A DNA stretch of 64,000 nt from RBG-16-57-11 sp964503145 (GTDB lineage Bacteria; Chloroflexota; Anaerolineae; Anaerolineales; UBA4823): assembly GCA_964503145.1 (NCBI GenBank), contig CAZCYV010000001.1, positions 124,001-188,000 on the forward strand, in the 5' to 3' direction. Below the pieces are notes generated by a model that saw only the letters and a program-made list of their open reading frames with translations, made no database searches and had not been told where the DNA came from. The translations under genes were made by a program, and so were the position numbers. Shown piece after piece: positions 53,201 to 60,933 of the stretch. Numbering within the stretch: the first letter of the stretch is position 1; each line of letters starts with the position of its first letter.

Positions 53201-53896
53201 CTATTTCCAGCGGATGAACTGGTTCTGTTTCAACTCACCGCCCGGCGGCACAACGACGAAATCATCTCCAGCCAGTTCCAACGCCTGTGCCACCTGCCCC
53301 AGCCGCCGCAGGTATTCGTCCGAACCCAGGATTTCATCATAGCGCACCCCCCACTGAGCGCAATACTCCGCCACCTCCCTGGCCAGCGGACGGTACTTTT
53401 CCAGGTCACCCGCCTGGTGCGCCACCAGCGCCAGCCGTTTGTAGTGGCGGTACTGCGTATCCATCAGCCATTGCGCCTGCTTCTCGCCGTACTTTTCCAC
53501 ATACTTTCGGTACTCCGCCAGCGGGTTGGTGCCTGACTCCAGCCAGCCCTTGCTCAGGTAGTAAGTGCCAGGCGTGTCGGTGAACTCCCTCTGATATGCT
53601 GTATAGGAGCCGAGCAGGATAGCGATGCAATCATCGGTGCGCGGCACCAGCAAAGTATGCAGCCCGGCCTTGATCCCATGCAGCCCATTACCACACAGCC
53701 CATAGCCCAGCACGATCAGGCTCGGCTCGCCGACGCGGTCGATTTGCTCCTGCAGCGCGCTCTTCAGATTGCGCGGCACAGCGTGCAGCCCGTAATCCAG
53801 GAAGGTGATCTCGCCTGCCAGCCCGTCGGGCAGGTAGGCCTCGATGAAGTTTTGGAAGACTTTGCAGGCGATGACGACGACCGGCTGCGCGCTCAT
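53201..53896 (-). CDS. DUF1638 family protein
   Basis: The 231-residue protein matches DUF1638: VVIACKVFQNFIEAYLP, LDYGLHAVPRNLKSALQE, LGYGLCGNGLHGIKAG, VPRTDDCIAILLGS and GTYYLSKGW. Members are often encoded beside corrinoid-dependent methyltransferases, and the family may bind a metal through its conserved Cys and His residues. Here it is coupled to a RACo-like gene with a two-base gap. The function is unknown. Confidence 0.85.
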   Translation of the reverse strand: MSAQPVVVIACKVFQNFIEAYLPDGLAGEITFLDYGLHAVPRNLKSALQEQIDRVGEPSLIVLGYGLCGNGLHGIKAGLHTLLVPRTDDCIAILLGSYTAYQREFTDTPGTYYLSKGWLESGTNPLAEYRKYVEKYGEKQAQWLMDTQYRHYKRLALVAHQAGDLEKYRPLAREVAEYCAQWGVRYDEILGSDEYLRRLGQVAQALELAGDDFVVVPPGGELKQNQFIRWK

Positions 53897-53957
53897 GCGG
53901 CGACTCCTGGGTGGGTGTGGAAGAACGGGAGAATTATAGCGTAAAAAGCGTTTGCGT

Positions 53958-54030
53958 GTAGGGGCGAAGCATCCGTCGTCTGGGCGGCTTTAATTTTTTG
54001 TGGCCTGCCCGCCAGATGCTTCGCCCTTAC
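53958..54030. repeat. Inverted repeat of the GTAGGGGCG type
   Basis: GTAGGGGCGAAGCATC (53958-53973) pairs with GATGCTTCGCCCTTAC (54015-54030) at 15 of 16 positions. Inside it, CTGGGCGGC and GCCCGCCAG form a second, imperfect pair. It sits between divergent genes and shares its arm start with 23979-24038. It looks like a small dispersed palindromic repeat. Confidence 0.7.
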
Positions 54031-54085
54031 CTACTGTATAATCAACAGTTGAAGTGCACCCGTCGCGACCCCGGAGAGGTCACTC

Positions 54086-54559
54086 ATGATCGAAATACGT
54101 AAGCTCTCTAATGAGGACAACTTCAAGAACCTGATCTACTTATCGCGAGAATTCTTTCAGGAATACCAGGCCTATCACAAAGATTTTTTCGCCCTCGACG
54201 AGCTGAAAGATGAGCATATCATCGACTACTTTTCATCTTTTTGCGACCGCACCACCCGGCAGGCGTTCATCGCCCTGGACGAGGGACGGATCGTAGGTTA
54301 CATCACCGTCTATGTGAAAGAACAGGCCGATTACTGGCAGGTCAAGAGGCTAGGGGAGATTTCCGGCCTGATGGTGCAGAAGGAACACCGGCAGCAGGGG
54401 ATCGGGAGGCGTCTGCTCGACCGGGCGAAGGATTTCTTTGCCGCCCAAGGAGTGAAGTATTACACTGTGTACACCGCGGTCGAAAACCGGACGGCTTTGG
54501 ACTTCTACCGACAGAACGGCTTGGCGCCGTTGTATACGACGATGGTGGGTGAGATTTAA
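54086..54559 (+). CDS. GNAT-family acetyltransferase
   Basis: The 157-residue protein has a GNAT fold with the acetyl-CoA-binding motif VQKEHRQQGIGRRLL (Q/R-x-x-G-x-G/A) after the beta-4 strand LGEISGLMV, and a C-terminal ENRTALDFYRQNGLAPLYTTM. GNAT enzymes acetylate amino groups of proteins or small molecules; the substrate is unknown. A GGAGAGG six bases upstream supports the ATG. A TATAAT at 54037-54042 may be its -10 box. Confidence 0.9.
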   Translation: MIEIRKLSNEDNFKNLIYLSREFFQEYQAYHKDFFALDELKDEHIIDYFSSFCDRTTRQAFIALDEGRIVGYITVYVKEQADYWQVKRLGEISGLMVQKEHRQQGIGRRLLDRAKDFFAAQGVKYYTVYTAVENRTALDFYRQNGLAPLYTTMVGEI

Positions 54560-54665
54560 AGGATATCGGGAAAGTGTCATCAACAGCCGGTTTGCAACCA
54601 GCTTCCCGCGCCAGCCCAGCATTCATTTGCGGGCAAACTTCCACCCCCGTAGACCCAGAAATCCT

Positions 54666-54929
54666 TTACTTCTCCTCACTCTCCATCACCTTGTACACCA
54701 CATCGCCTTTGCGCACCGGCTCGATCACCTTCAGCGCCACTTCCATGCCAGGGCCGACGACGCTCACTTTCTGATGATTGATCTCCATCGAACCGACGTG
54801 CTGCTCGAATTCCGTGGTGCGCCCGAGGATGCAAATTCGATCACCGATGCGAAGTTCATCGGAGAGTTCGATGACCGCCACACCGAGGCGGCTGAAATAA
54901 TGCGTGACTTTGCCCACCCGAATGTCCAT
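54666..54929 (-). CDS. EF-Tu domain-2-like small protein
   Basis: The 87-residue protein is a single beta-barrel like domain 2 of translation GTPases: VGKVTHYFSRLGVAVIELSDELRIGDRI in outline, with GSMEINHQKVSVVGPGMEVALK and KGDVVYKV. Similar short proteins occur beside peptidase U32-type and radical SAM genes. It lacks any GTPase domain. The function is unknown. It follows the Mth938-like gene on the same strand. Confidence 0.75.
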   Translation of the reverse strand: MDIRVGKVTHYFSRLGVAVIELSDELRIGDRICILGRTTEFEQHVGSMEINHQKVSVVGPGMEVALKVIEPVRKGDVVYKVMESEEK

Positions 54930-54955
54930 GTTTCACTCCTTCAGGAAACTGAGTC

Positions 54956-55318
54956 TCAACAGGTGACATGAAACAACCCCAGGATTGCACCCTGCGATTG
55001 ATTCCAGAGCCGTATCGCTTGAGGCGTCGGCAAAAGCTGAACCGGACAATTCCTGGCCCGGAAATAGGCTGCGGCCTCGTCCGAAAGTTTGACCATGCCG
55101 CTCTGCCCTGACCCAATGATCAGTCCTTCTGCGCCTTCCTCATAGATATATTTGGCCTCGTCCAGTGAGATGACATGCGAAGTGCCGTAGATAGCTTTGG
55201 ACAGCTTCTTCTTGCGCTTCTTCACCTCGCCATCCAGACGGATGATGACATCGTTTTCGAAGACCTCTCCTTCGATTTTGATTTGCCCAAATCGAGTCGA
55301 GTCAATAGTTGGTTTCAT
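54956..55318 (-). CDS. Mth938-like domain protein
   Basis: The 120-residue protein matches the Mth938/NDUFAF3-like fold: FGQIKIEGEVFENDVIIRLDG, DEAKYIYEEGAEGLIIGSGQSGMVKLSDEA in outline, and a C-terminal AIRLWNQSQGAILGLFHVTC. The fold is a small alpha/beta domain of unknown bacterial function; the eukaryotic relative helps to assemble respiratory complex I. It ends in cysteine. It is probably cotranscribed with the EF-Tu-domain gene. Confidence 0.85.
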   Translation of the reverse strand: MKPTIDSTRFGQIKIEGEVFENDVIIRLDGEVKKRKKKLSKAIYGTSHVISLDEAKYIYEEGAEGLIIGSGQSGMVKLSDEAAAYFRARNCPVQLLPTPQAIRLWNQSQGAILGLFHVTC

Positions 55319-55393
55319 CGCTAGACTCCTGAATTGACCATCTGCTAACCGCGCAGGCTTGCTCTAATCGCACGCAACCGCCACGAAGCCCAT

Positions 55394-56344
55394 TCACCAG
55401 ATCCACAACGGCGGCCGGCGCTGATCCAGCCGCTTCAGCCCGGCCTGCCGCGCCAGCCTGACCGCCTCCGCGTACTCCTCTGGCCTGATCGGTCGATTCA
55501 ATTTGGCGAACTGGTTGGGATAGCGCTTCACGTTATAGGCCGGTCGGTACTGATCCATCAAATTCAAATAGGTGTTCGGCGAGATCTCCTCCGCCAGGAA
55601 GCGCACAATCTCCTCGGTGCCCGCCAGTCCGTTGGGCAGCACCAGGTGGCGTACCAGCAGGCCGCGCTGCGCCAGGCCGCGCTCGTCGATCACCAGATCG
55701 CCCACCTGCCGATGCATCTCCTTCACCGCTGCCTGATTGGCCTGCGGATAGCGCGGCGCCTTGGAATACAGCCGGGCTGACTGTGCGCTAGCATATTTCA
55801 TATCCGGCATGTAAATATCGATCACCCCATCTAACAGGCGCAGGGCGCTCAACGAATCGTATCCACCCGTGTTGTATACCAGCGGCAGGCGTAATCCAGC
55901 TTTTGCAGCGATCAGCACCGCCGCCAGGATCGGCGCCACCACGTGGGTCGGCGAGACAAAATTGATGTTATGGCAGCCGAGATCCTGCAATTCGAGCATC
56001 ACCGCTGCCAGATCTTCCGGCTCGACCAGCTCACCAGCGTCCGTCTGGCTGATATCGTGATTCTGGCAATATTGACAACGGAGATTGCAACGGGCGAAAA
56101 AGATCGTCCCCGAACCGCGCCAGCCGCGCAACGGGTCTTCCTCACCCAGATGCGGCCCATAGCTGCTCAATCGCGCTCGCTCGCCGGTGCGACACACCCC
56201 CAGGACCCCCGCCCGGCGGTCCACTTTGCACTCCCAAGCGCACAAATCGCAGTGGGACAAACGCTCGTAAGCCTGTGCTACTCGCGCCGCCAGCTCGCCG
56301 CTGCGCAGCAAGCTCAGATACGCCGGCTCGAAAGCCTGTCCCAT
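55394..56344 (-). CDS. PflA-like radical SAM protein
   Basis: The 316-residue protein has the radical SAM cluster motif CNLRCQYCQN (C-x3-C-x2-C) preceded by a cysteine-rich N-terminal segment (CDLCAWECKVDRRAGVLGVCRTG), as in the AmmeMemoRadiSam and PflA-related branch. It would cleave SAM at a [4Fe-4S] cluster to form a 5'-deoxyadenosyl radical, perhaps to activate a glycyl-radical or similar enzyme; none is adjacent. The ATG at 56344 follows GAGGTGAT; an upstream in-frame start lacks a ribosome-binding site. Confidence 0.88.
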   Translation of the reverse strand: MGQAFEPAYLSLLRSGELAARVAQAYERLSHCDLCAWECKVDRRAGVLGVCRTGERARLSSYGPHLGEEDPLRGWRGSGTIFFARCNLRCQYCQNHDISQTDAGELVEPEDLAAVMLELQDLGCHNINFVSPTHVVAPILAAVLIAAKAGLRLPLVYNTGGYDSLSALRLLDGVIDIYMPDMKYASAQSARLYSKAPRYPQANQAAVKEMHRQVGDLVIDERGLAQRGLLVRHLVLPNGLAGTEEIVRFLAEEISPNTYLNLMDQYRPAYNVKRYPNQFAKLNRPIRPEEYAEAVRLARQAGLKRLDQRRPPLWIW

Positions 56345-56555
56345 CGGATCACCTCTTACGGCCCCATCAGCGCCGGGCTGCTCCAACGATTGTTTGTCTA
56401 AAGCAAACCTGCTCCTAAATTTTAGTATACCAGAAATCTATACGCGCTGTACCTGAGATCGACAGGCAGCGACCAGGGTCGTTGATCCAACCCCGATCAG
56501 TGGAAACCACATGATACAATAAGCTGTTACAAGACACAGGCACAGGAGCACAGTG

Positions 56556-57428
56556 ATGATACAGACCCTCCAGGATTATCTGCAATCCGGCAAATTACTC
56601 CTCGCCGATGGCGCTACCGGCACCATGCTCATGGCCGCCGGACTGCCCCCCGGCGCTGCGCCGGAGCTCTGGAACGTCGAGCGACCGGAGCAGATTATCG
56701 CCTTGCATCGCGCCTACCTGGAGGCAGGCTCACAGATCATCCTGACGAATACTTTTGGCGGCAGCCGCATCAAGCTGGAGAAGTTCGGGCTGGGCGAGCG
56801 GGCGCGCGAACTGAACCTGGCCGCCGCCGATCTAGCCCGTCAGGCCAGCCATGGCAGCGCCTATGTGGCAGGCGATATCGGCCCCACCGGGGAGTTGATG
56901 CGGCCGTTAGGTCCTCTGTCCTACGACGCGGCTCTGCAAGCGTTCAGCGAACAGGCCGCGGCCCTGGCAGAGGGCGGCGTGGACCTGATCTGGATCGAGA
57001 CCATGACCGATCTGAACGAGGCCAAAGCCGCCGTGACCGCCGCACGGCAGGCCGCCGACCTGCCCGTCTTTTGCTCGCTGAGCTTCGGGCGCAAGGCGCG
57101 CACCATGATGGGCGTCAGCGCCCGCCAGGCCGCCCAGGAACTCTGGCCGCTCGGATTGAGCGCTATCGGCGCTAACTGCGGCGAGGGCCTGGAAATGATC
57201 CCCGAAGTCCTGCGCCAGATGCGTGAAGTTCTGCCTGATGCCCCGTTGATCGTCAAGCCCAACGCAGGGCTGCCCAGGCTGGCCTCCGGACAGACAGTCT
57301 ATGACCTGAGTTCGGACGATTTTGCCCGGCAGATGAAAGAATTTATTGCATTGGGCGCGCAGGTAGTTGGCTCGTGCTGCGGCAGCAGCCCGGCTTACAT
57401 TGCTGCACTGCGCAGTATCCTTACGTGA
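56556..57428 (+). CDS. Homocysteine S-methyltransferase family protein
   Basis: The 290-residue protein matches the zinc-dependent homocysteine-binding barrel found in BHMT and in the N-terminal domain of MetH: LLADGATGTMLMAAGL, LTNTFGGSRIKL, IWIETMTDLNEA, and the zinc cysteines in IGANCGEG and VGSCCGSSP. It would use a methyl donor such as methyl-THF-linked corrinoid, S-methylmethionine or betaine. No cobalamin domain is fused. An ATG at 56556 is preferred to a GTG at 56553; CAGGAG lies upstream. Confidence 0.88.
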   Translation: MIQTLQDYLQSGKLLLADGATGTMLMAAGLPPGAAPELWNVERPEQIIALHRAYLEAGSQIILTNTFGGSRIKLEKFGLGERARELNLAAADLARQASHGSAYVAGDIGPTGELMRPLGPLSYDAALQAFSEQAAALAEGGVDLIWIETMTDLNEAKAAVTAARQAADLPVFCSLSFGRKARTMMGVSARQAAQELWPLGLSAIGANCGEGLEMIPEVLRQMREVLPDAPLIVKPNAGLPRLASGQTVYDLSSDDFARQMKEFIALGAQVVGSCCGSSPAYIAALRSILT

Positions 57429-57443
57429 GACCTGCTCTAAAAC

Positions 57444-58307
57444 TTAGCGGCCTCTGCCCGTAGCCCATTCGCGCAGCTTCTTCAGGTTCTGGTACCAGAA
57501 CGAGGCGCCCTGAGCGATGGCCACCCAGGAGATCAGGATGCCCAACAGTTTCACCAGCCACGCTTCGGCGCTGCCTGGCAGCGGAGCAGACCAGATCAGG
57601 GGAATCGCCATCGCCTGCAAACTGTTCAGATAAGCGATCGCAGACTCCTCGGCCAGGCCCTCTTGTTCGACGATCTGATTGGCCTGTTGCACCAGGGCGT
57701 TGCGCGCTACCGGCTCCAGATAAAGGTAGCGTGAGATCTGGATCGAGTCAACCCCCAACACCAGAGCAATCGCCAGCGAAATATAGATCACGATTCGCCG
57801 GGCGTGCTGCTTGTACAATGCCGAGACGCCCGCCATCGTATCGTCGAACCAGCGCTCAATGCGGCTGCGCATCTCCTGTACTGTGGACACCCCCGAATTC
57901 AGCATTTCGGTCAGGCTACGCTTCAGGTCTCCATCCGGAAGCTGGCCAATCGCCTTCTGAAGATCTGCCAGGGTAGGCTGCGAGGCCACCCCGCTGGTCA
58001 GCGTGCTCAAAAAGACCATCGAAAAGGTATCCGAGGCGATCTCCTCGACCTTGAGCAACTTTTTCCCCGAACCAAAAAAGTTCAGCCTCTGGGGTCGCAG
58101 CAGCTTGATGAGCGGATGTTCCTGGATTTTCTGAACCATTGACGGGTCTTTGAGCAAATCGAGCAATCCCTCCTCTAAGGCCTTAGCGCGCAACTCTGTA
58201 AAGCGCAAGATTTGAGAGGAAATGTAAGAGACCACCAGGCTCAACACATAGTAGATCAACGCCAGGCCAATCGCCACTTCCAAAATGGATGAGATAGACA
58301 GTTGCAT
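57444..58307 (-). CDS. Membrane protein of unknown function
   Basis: The 287-residue protein has one N-terminal helix (about residues 9-30), a long cytoplasmic region with lysine-rich and amphipathic helices (about 35-165), then a helix near 170-190 and one near 255-272. The soluble part contains TLADLQKAIGQLPDGDLKRSL and a segment rich in charged residues around an arginine-rich turn. I do not recognise the family. It stands alone and converges with the homocysteine methyltransferase gene. Confidence 0.6.
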   Translation of the reverse strand: MQLSISSILEVAIGLALIYYVLSLVVSYISSQILRFTELRAKALEEGLLDLLKDPSMVQKIQEHPLIKLLRPQRLNFFGSGKKLLKVEEIASDTFSMVFLSTLTSGVASQPTLADLQKAIGQLPDGDLKRSLTEMLNSGVSTVQEMRSRIERWFDDTMAGVSALYKQHARRIVIYISLAIALVLGVDSIQISRYLYLEPVARNALVQQANQIVEQEGLAEESAIAYLNSLQAMAIPLIWSAPLPGSAEAWLVKLLGILISWVAIAQGASFWYQNLKKLREWATGRGR

Positions 58308-58452
58308 CGCGGCCTCCTTTCTGCCAGATGAATCTTAGATCAACTACCAACGCAAGTCAAGCACTATCCGCGCAGATCATCGTAACTCCAACTGGATATC
58401 CGTTATAATTGGTCGTGCAAGGGCAGGAAAGGCCATCTCGTCAACTCGACCC

Positions 58453-59934
58453 ATGATCCGCACGCCAGCTTACCCCACTCTCTATCAGATCAATGCTCGC
58501 ACCTGGTTGAACCACTGCGCCCGCCTGGCAGGGAATATAACCTCCCTGGCGGATATTCCTGACGCGGAGCTGGATGAAATTGCTGAGCTGGGTTTCGACT
58601 GGGTGTATCTGCTCGGCGTCTGGCAGCGCAGCGAATTAGGCCGACGAATGGCTCAACGCGACGCCCGGCTGCGCCAGGAGGTTTTACAAAATATTCCAGA
58701 TCTCCGAGAAGAGGAAATCTGCGGCTCTTGTTTTGCCATTACCGCCTATCAAGTCAGCGCTGACCTGGGCGGCGAACCCGCGCTGGCGCGATTACGCGAA
58801 CGGCTGCATCAGCGCGGCCTGCGCCTGATGCTGGATTTCGTCCCCAACCACACCGCTATCGACCACCCCTGGGCGTGGAGCCAGCCGGAATTCTACATCG
58901 CCGGAGATGAATTGAGCCTGCGGCGCGAACCCAAGAACTATGTGCGCGTGCCAACGGCTCAGGGTGAACGCATCCTGGCTCACGGACGGGATCCGCATTT
59001 TCCCGGCTGGAATGACACCCTGCAACTCAATTACGCCAACCCCCAGGTTATCGAAGCGATGACCCAGGAACTCCTCAGCGTCGCCGAACGGTGCGATGGC
59101 TTGCGTTGCGATATGGCGATGCTGATACTCCCGGAAGTCTTCGAGCACACCTGGGGACAGCGCCCGGCGCCTTTCTGGCCGTATAGCATCGGGTTGCTGC
59201 GCCAGCGCCAGCCGGATTTCGTGCTCCTGGCCGAAGTGTACTGGGATCTGGAATACACGCTTCAGCAGCAAGGCTTCGATTACACCTATGACAAACGCTT
59301 ATATGACCTGCTGCTGGAAGGCCGCGCCCAGCCGGTGCTCCATCACCTGCGGGCAGACCTGGGACGCCAATCTCGTATGGCCCGCTTTTTGGAGAATCAC
59401 GACGAGACGCGCGCCGCCGCGCTCTTTCCCCTGGACATGCACCGCGCTGCAGCGGCGGTGGCCTACCTGGCGCCTGGCCTGCGCTTTTTCCACTCCGGCC
59501 AGCTCGAAGGCCACCGTCTGAAGGTGCCAATGCAACTCTGCCGAAGCCCACAAGAGCCGGTTGACCCCCTGGTACACCACCTATACCGTCGTTTGTTAGA
59601 CTGCCTGAAGCAACCTGCCCTGCGCCAGGGAGAATGGCTGTTGCTGGAAGCGCTTCCTGCCTGGGAGGGCAATCCCACCTGGAGCGACTTCATTCTGTAC
59701 ACCTGGCATTACCACGAAACATTGCTGCTGGTAGCCGTGAACTACTCCCCCCACCCAAGTCAGTGCTATGTTCGCCTGCCCTACCCCTGGCTAAGAGGTT
59801 GGGAATGGCGACTGGAAGATCGGCTTGGCCCGGAAGTGTATCTGCGCGCCGGCGAAGAAATCACGGGGCGCGGCCTGTACCTGGATCTGGCCCCCTGGAA
59901 AGCCCACGCCTTTAACTTTCAACCGGTTCGGTAA
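58453..59934 (+). CDS. GH13-family alpha-amylase-like enzyme
   Basis: The 493-residue protein is a GH13 barrel: DFVPNHT (128-134), the nucleophile D220 in GLRCDMA, the acid/base E261 in LLAEVYW and D317 in FLENHDE, so all catalytic residues are present. Family members hydrolyse or transfer alpha-glucosidic bonds in starch, glycogen, trehalose or sucrose. There is no signal peptide, so it acts on intracellular glucans. Residues about 400-493 form the C-terminal beta domain. A TATAAT at 58404-58409 may be its promoter. Confidence 0.92.
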   Translation: MIRTPAYPTLYQINARTWLNHCARLAGNITSLADIPDAELDEIAELGFDWVYLLGVWQRSELGRRMAQRDARLRQEVLQNIPDLREEEICGSCFAITAYQVSADLGGEPALARLRERLHQRGLRLMLDFVPNHTAIDHPWAWSQPEFYIAGDELSLRREPKNYVRVPTAQGERILAHGRDPHFPGWNDTLQLNYANPQVIEAMTQELLSVAERCDGLRCDMAMLILPEVFEHTWGQRPAPFWPYSIGLLRQRQPDFVLLAEVYWDLEYTLQQQGFDYTYDKRLYDLLLEGRAQPVLHHLRADLGRQSRMARFLENHDETRAAALFPLDMHRAAAAVAYLAPGLRFFHSGQLEGHRLKVPMQLCRSPQEPVDPLVHHLYRRLLDCLKQPALRQGEWLLLEALPAWEGNPTWSDFILYTWHYHETLLLVAVNYSPHPSQCYVRLPYPWLRGWEWRLEDRLGPEVYLRAGEEITGRGLYLDLAPWKAHAFNFQPVR

Positions 59935-60026
59935 AATGCCAGAGACAAAATCAGGCCGCTGATACTCGAGCGGCTCGAAGAGATAGGCAAATATTTTAAG
60001 GTTAAAAATAGAACAAATATTCTATT

Positions 60027-60107
60027 TTATGCTATAATCTGTGGTGCTGTCTCCTTGCGAAGAGGGCGAGCAGACCCCATAACGGCAGAAAATCGGCAGA
60101 CCCTCAT
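60027..60107 (-). CDS. Possible 26-residue small ORF with strong ribosome-binding site
   Basis: Downstream of the secreted-protein gene on the minus strand, GGAGGAGGAGA is followed at once by ATG (60107) and an open frame of 26 codons ending in TAA at 60027. The product MRVCRFSAVMGSARPLRK... is basic with no known family. Its ribosome-binding site lies in the loop of the inverted repeat 60059-60135. It could be chance; no homologue comparison is available here. Confidence 0.25.
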   Translation of the reverse strand: MRVCRFSAVMGSARPLRKETAPQIIA

Positions 60108-60135
60108 TCTCCTCCTCCGGCTGCTCGCCCTCTTC
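60059..60135. repeat. Long inverted repeat with 15-bp perfect arms
   Basis: GAAGAGGGCGAGCAG (60059-60073) and CTGCTCGCCCTCTTC (60121-60135) are perfect reverse complements separated by 47 bases. A TATAAT at 60033-60038 just upstream could drive a plus-strand structured RNA from about 60045. Neither arm is followed by a T-tract. It may be an RNA gene, a leader structure or a small palindromic repeat. Confidence 0.5.
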
Positions 60136-60146
60136 AACTCACTTGC

Positions 60147-60770
60147 TTAGCGGCCGGGGCAGGGCAGGTTGATATAGATCGGAGCCGATTTCTCGCAATC
60201 GGTAGTGTAACGCCAATCCCCCGCCGAGCATCCGCAGCCGATGGGCAACACCTTGCCAACGATCCGACCACATTGCATGTAGATGATCGTCTCGCCATAA
60301 GAAGGGAATATCGGATACGACCCTCCAGCGCCCGCGCCAGCCCTGCAGGCTCGTTTCGCGCCAAAGCCCATTCCGCTGGCTGCGGCAGGCTTTTCGGGCC
60401 GCTGGAGTTGCAGGCTTACTTCGGTGACCTTTTGGGCAAAGACAGGGACATCTTCCACCTGGGTCGCTTCACTATAATCCGACTCGGCAGCCACATGGTA
60501 ATCGCCTATCTTCAAACCGGCGAAGAGATGCGTCTCTCCGCTCAACTCAGCTCCTGCCACCGGCTTCCAATCCTGATCATAGATGATCACGCTGACCGGA
60601 TAATTTCCCCAGTAGCTGCGCTGGACTTTCACCTTAAGCTCTCCGTCGAACTGCGCCCCCGATTTGACCGCAGCCATTCCTTCCCCTGCCTGCGCCGCAG
60701 GCGCATAGGCGATCAGACCGAAACAGAGCATAAACCCAAACACAACCCACAAAAACCGCGCCGTCTTCAT
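60147..60770 (-). CDS. Secreted cysteine-containing protein, unknown function
   Basis: The 207-residue protein has a signal peptide (residues 1-28, cleaved after AQA). Residues about 40-130 look like a beta-sandwich of the carboxypeptidase-regulatory type (VSVIIYDQDWKPVAGAELSG, GLKIGDYHVAAESDYS), as expected for an exported domain. The C-terminal 60 residues contain six cysteines (one in KRACRAG, one in MQCG, then CGC, DC and PC), suggesting disulfides or metal binding. I do not recognise a precise family. Confidence 0.65.
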   Translation of the reverse strand: MKTARFLWVVFGFMLCFGLIAYAPAAQAGEGMAAVKSGAQFDGELKVKVQRSYWGNYPVSVIIYDQDWKPVAGAELSGETHLFAGLKIGDYHVAAESDYSEATQVEDVPVFAQKVTEVSLQLQRPEKPAAASGMGFGAKRACRAGAGAGGSYPIFPSYGETIIYMQCGRIVGKVLPIGCGCSAGDWRYTTDCEKSAPIYINLPCPGR

Positions 60771-60917
60771 CGTTCACCTCCAACGCTATTTTCATGGATT
60801 TATTCTGACCTGTCAATGGCTACTCTGAGGCGCGCTTGAGCACATCTTCAGAAATTCGGCGTTCAGGGATGATCTTTAGAATTTGCTAAAGGCAGGTTGG
60901 TCTTCTACGCCACAGTT

Positions 60918-60923
60918 TATAAT
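60918..60923 (+). promoter_or_regulatory. -10 box of a nearly leaderless mRNA
   Basis: TATAAT ends ten bases before the ATG at 60934, so the leader would be about three bases long. The -35 region shows only TTGGTC at 60897-60902, 15 bases away. Confidence 0.45.
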
Positions 60924-60933
60924 TGATTTCACG

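Noticed and set aside
60041..60140. 6S RNA or SRP RNA at the long inverted repeat
   Set aside because: The conserved SRP loop sequence is absent, and the fold lacks the central bubble expected of 6S RNA. Kept only as an unassigned structure.
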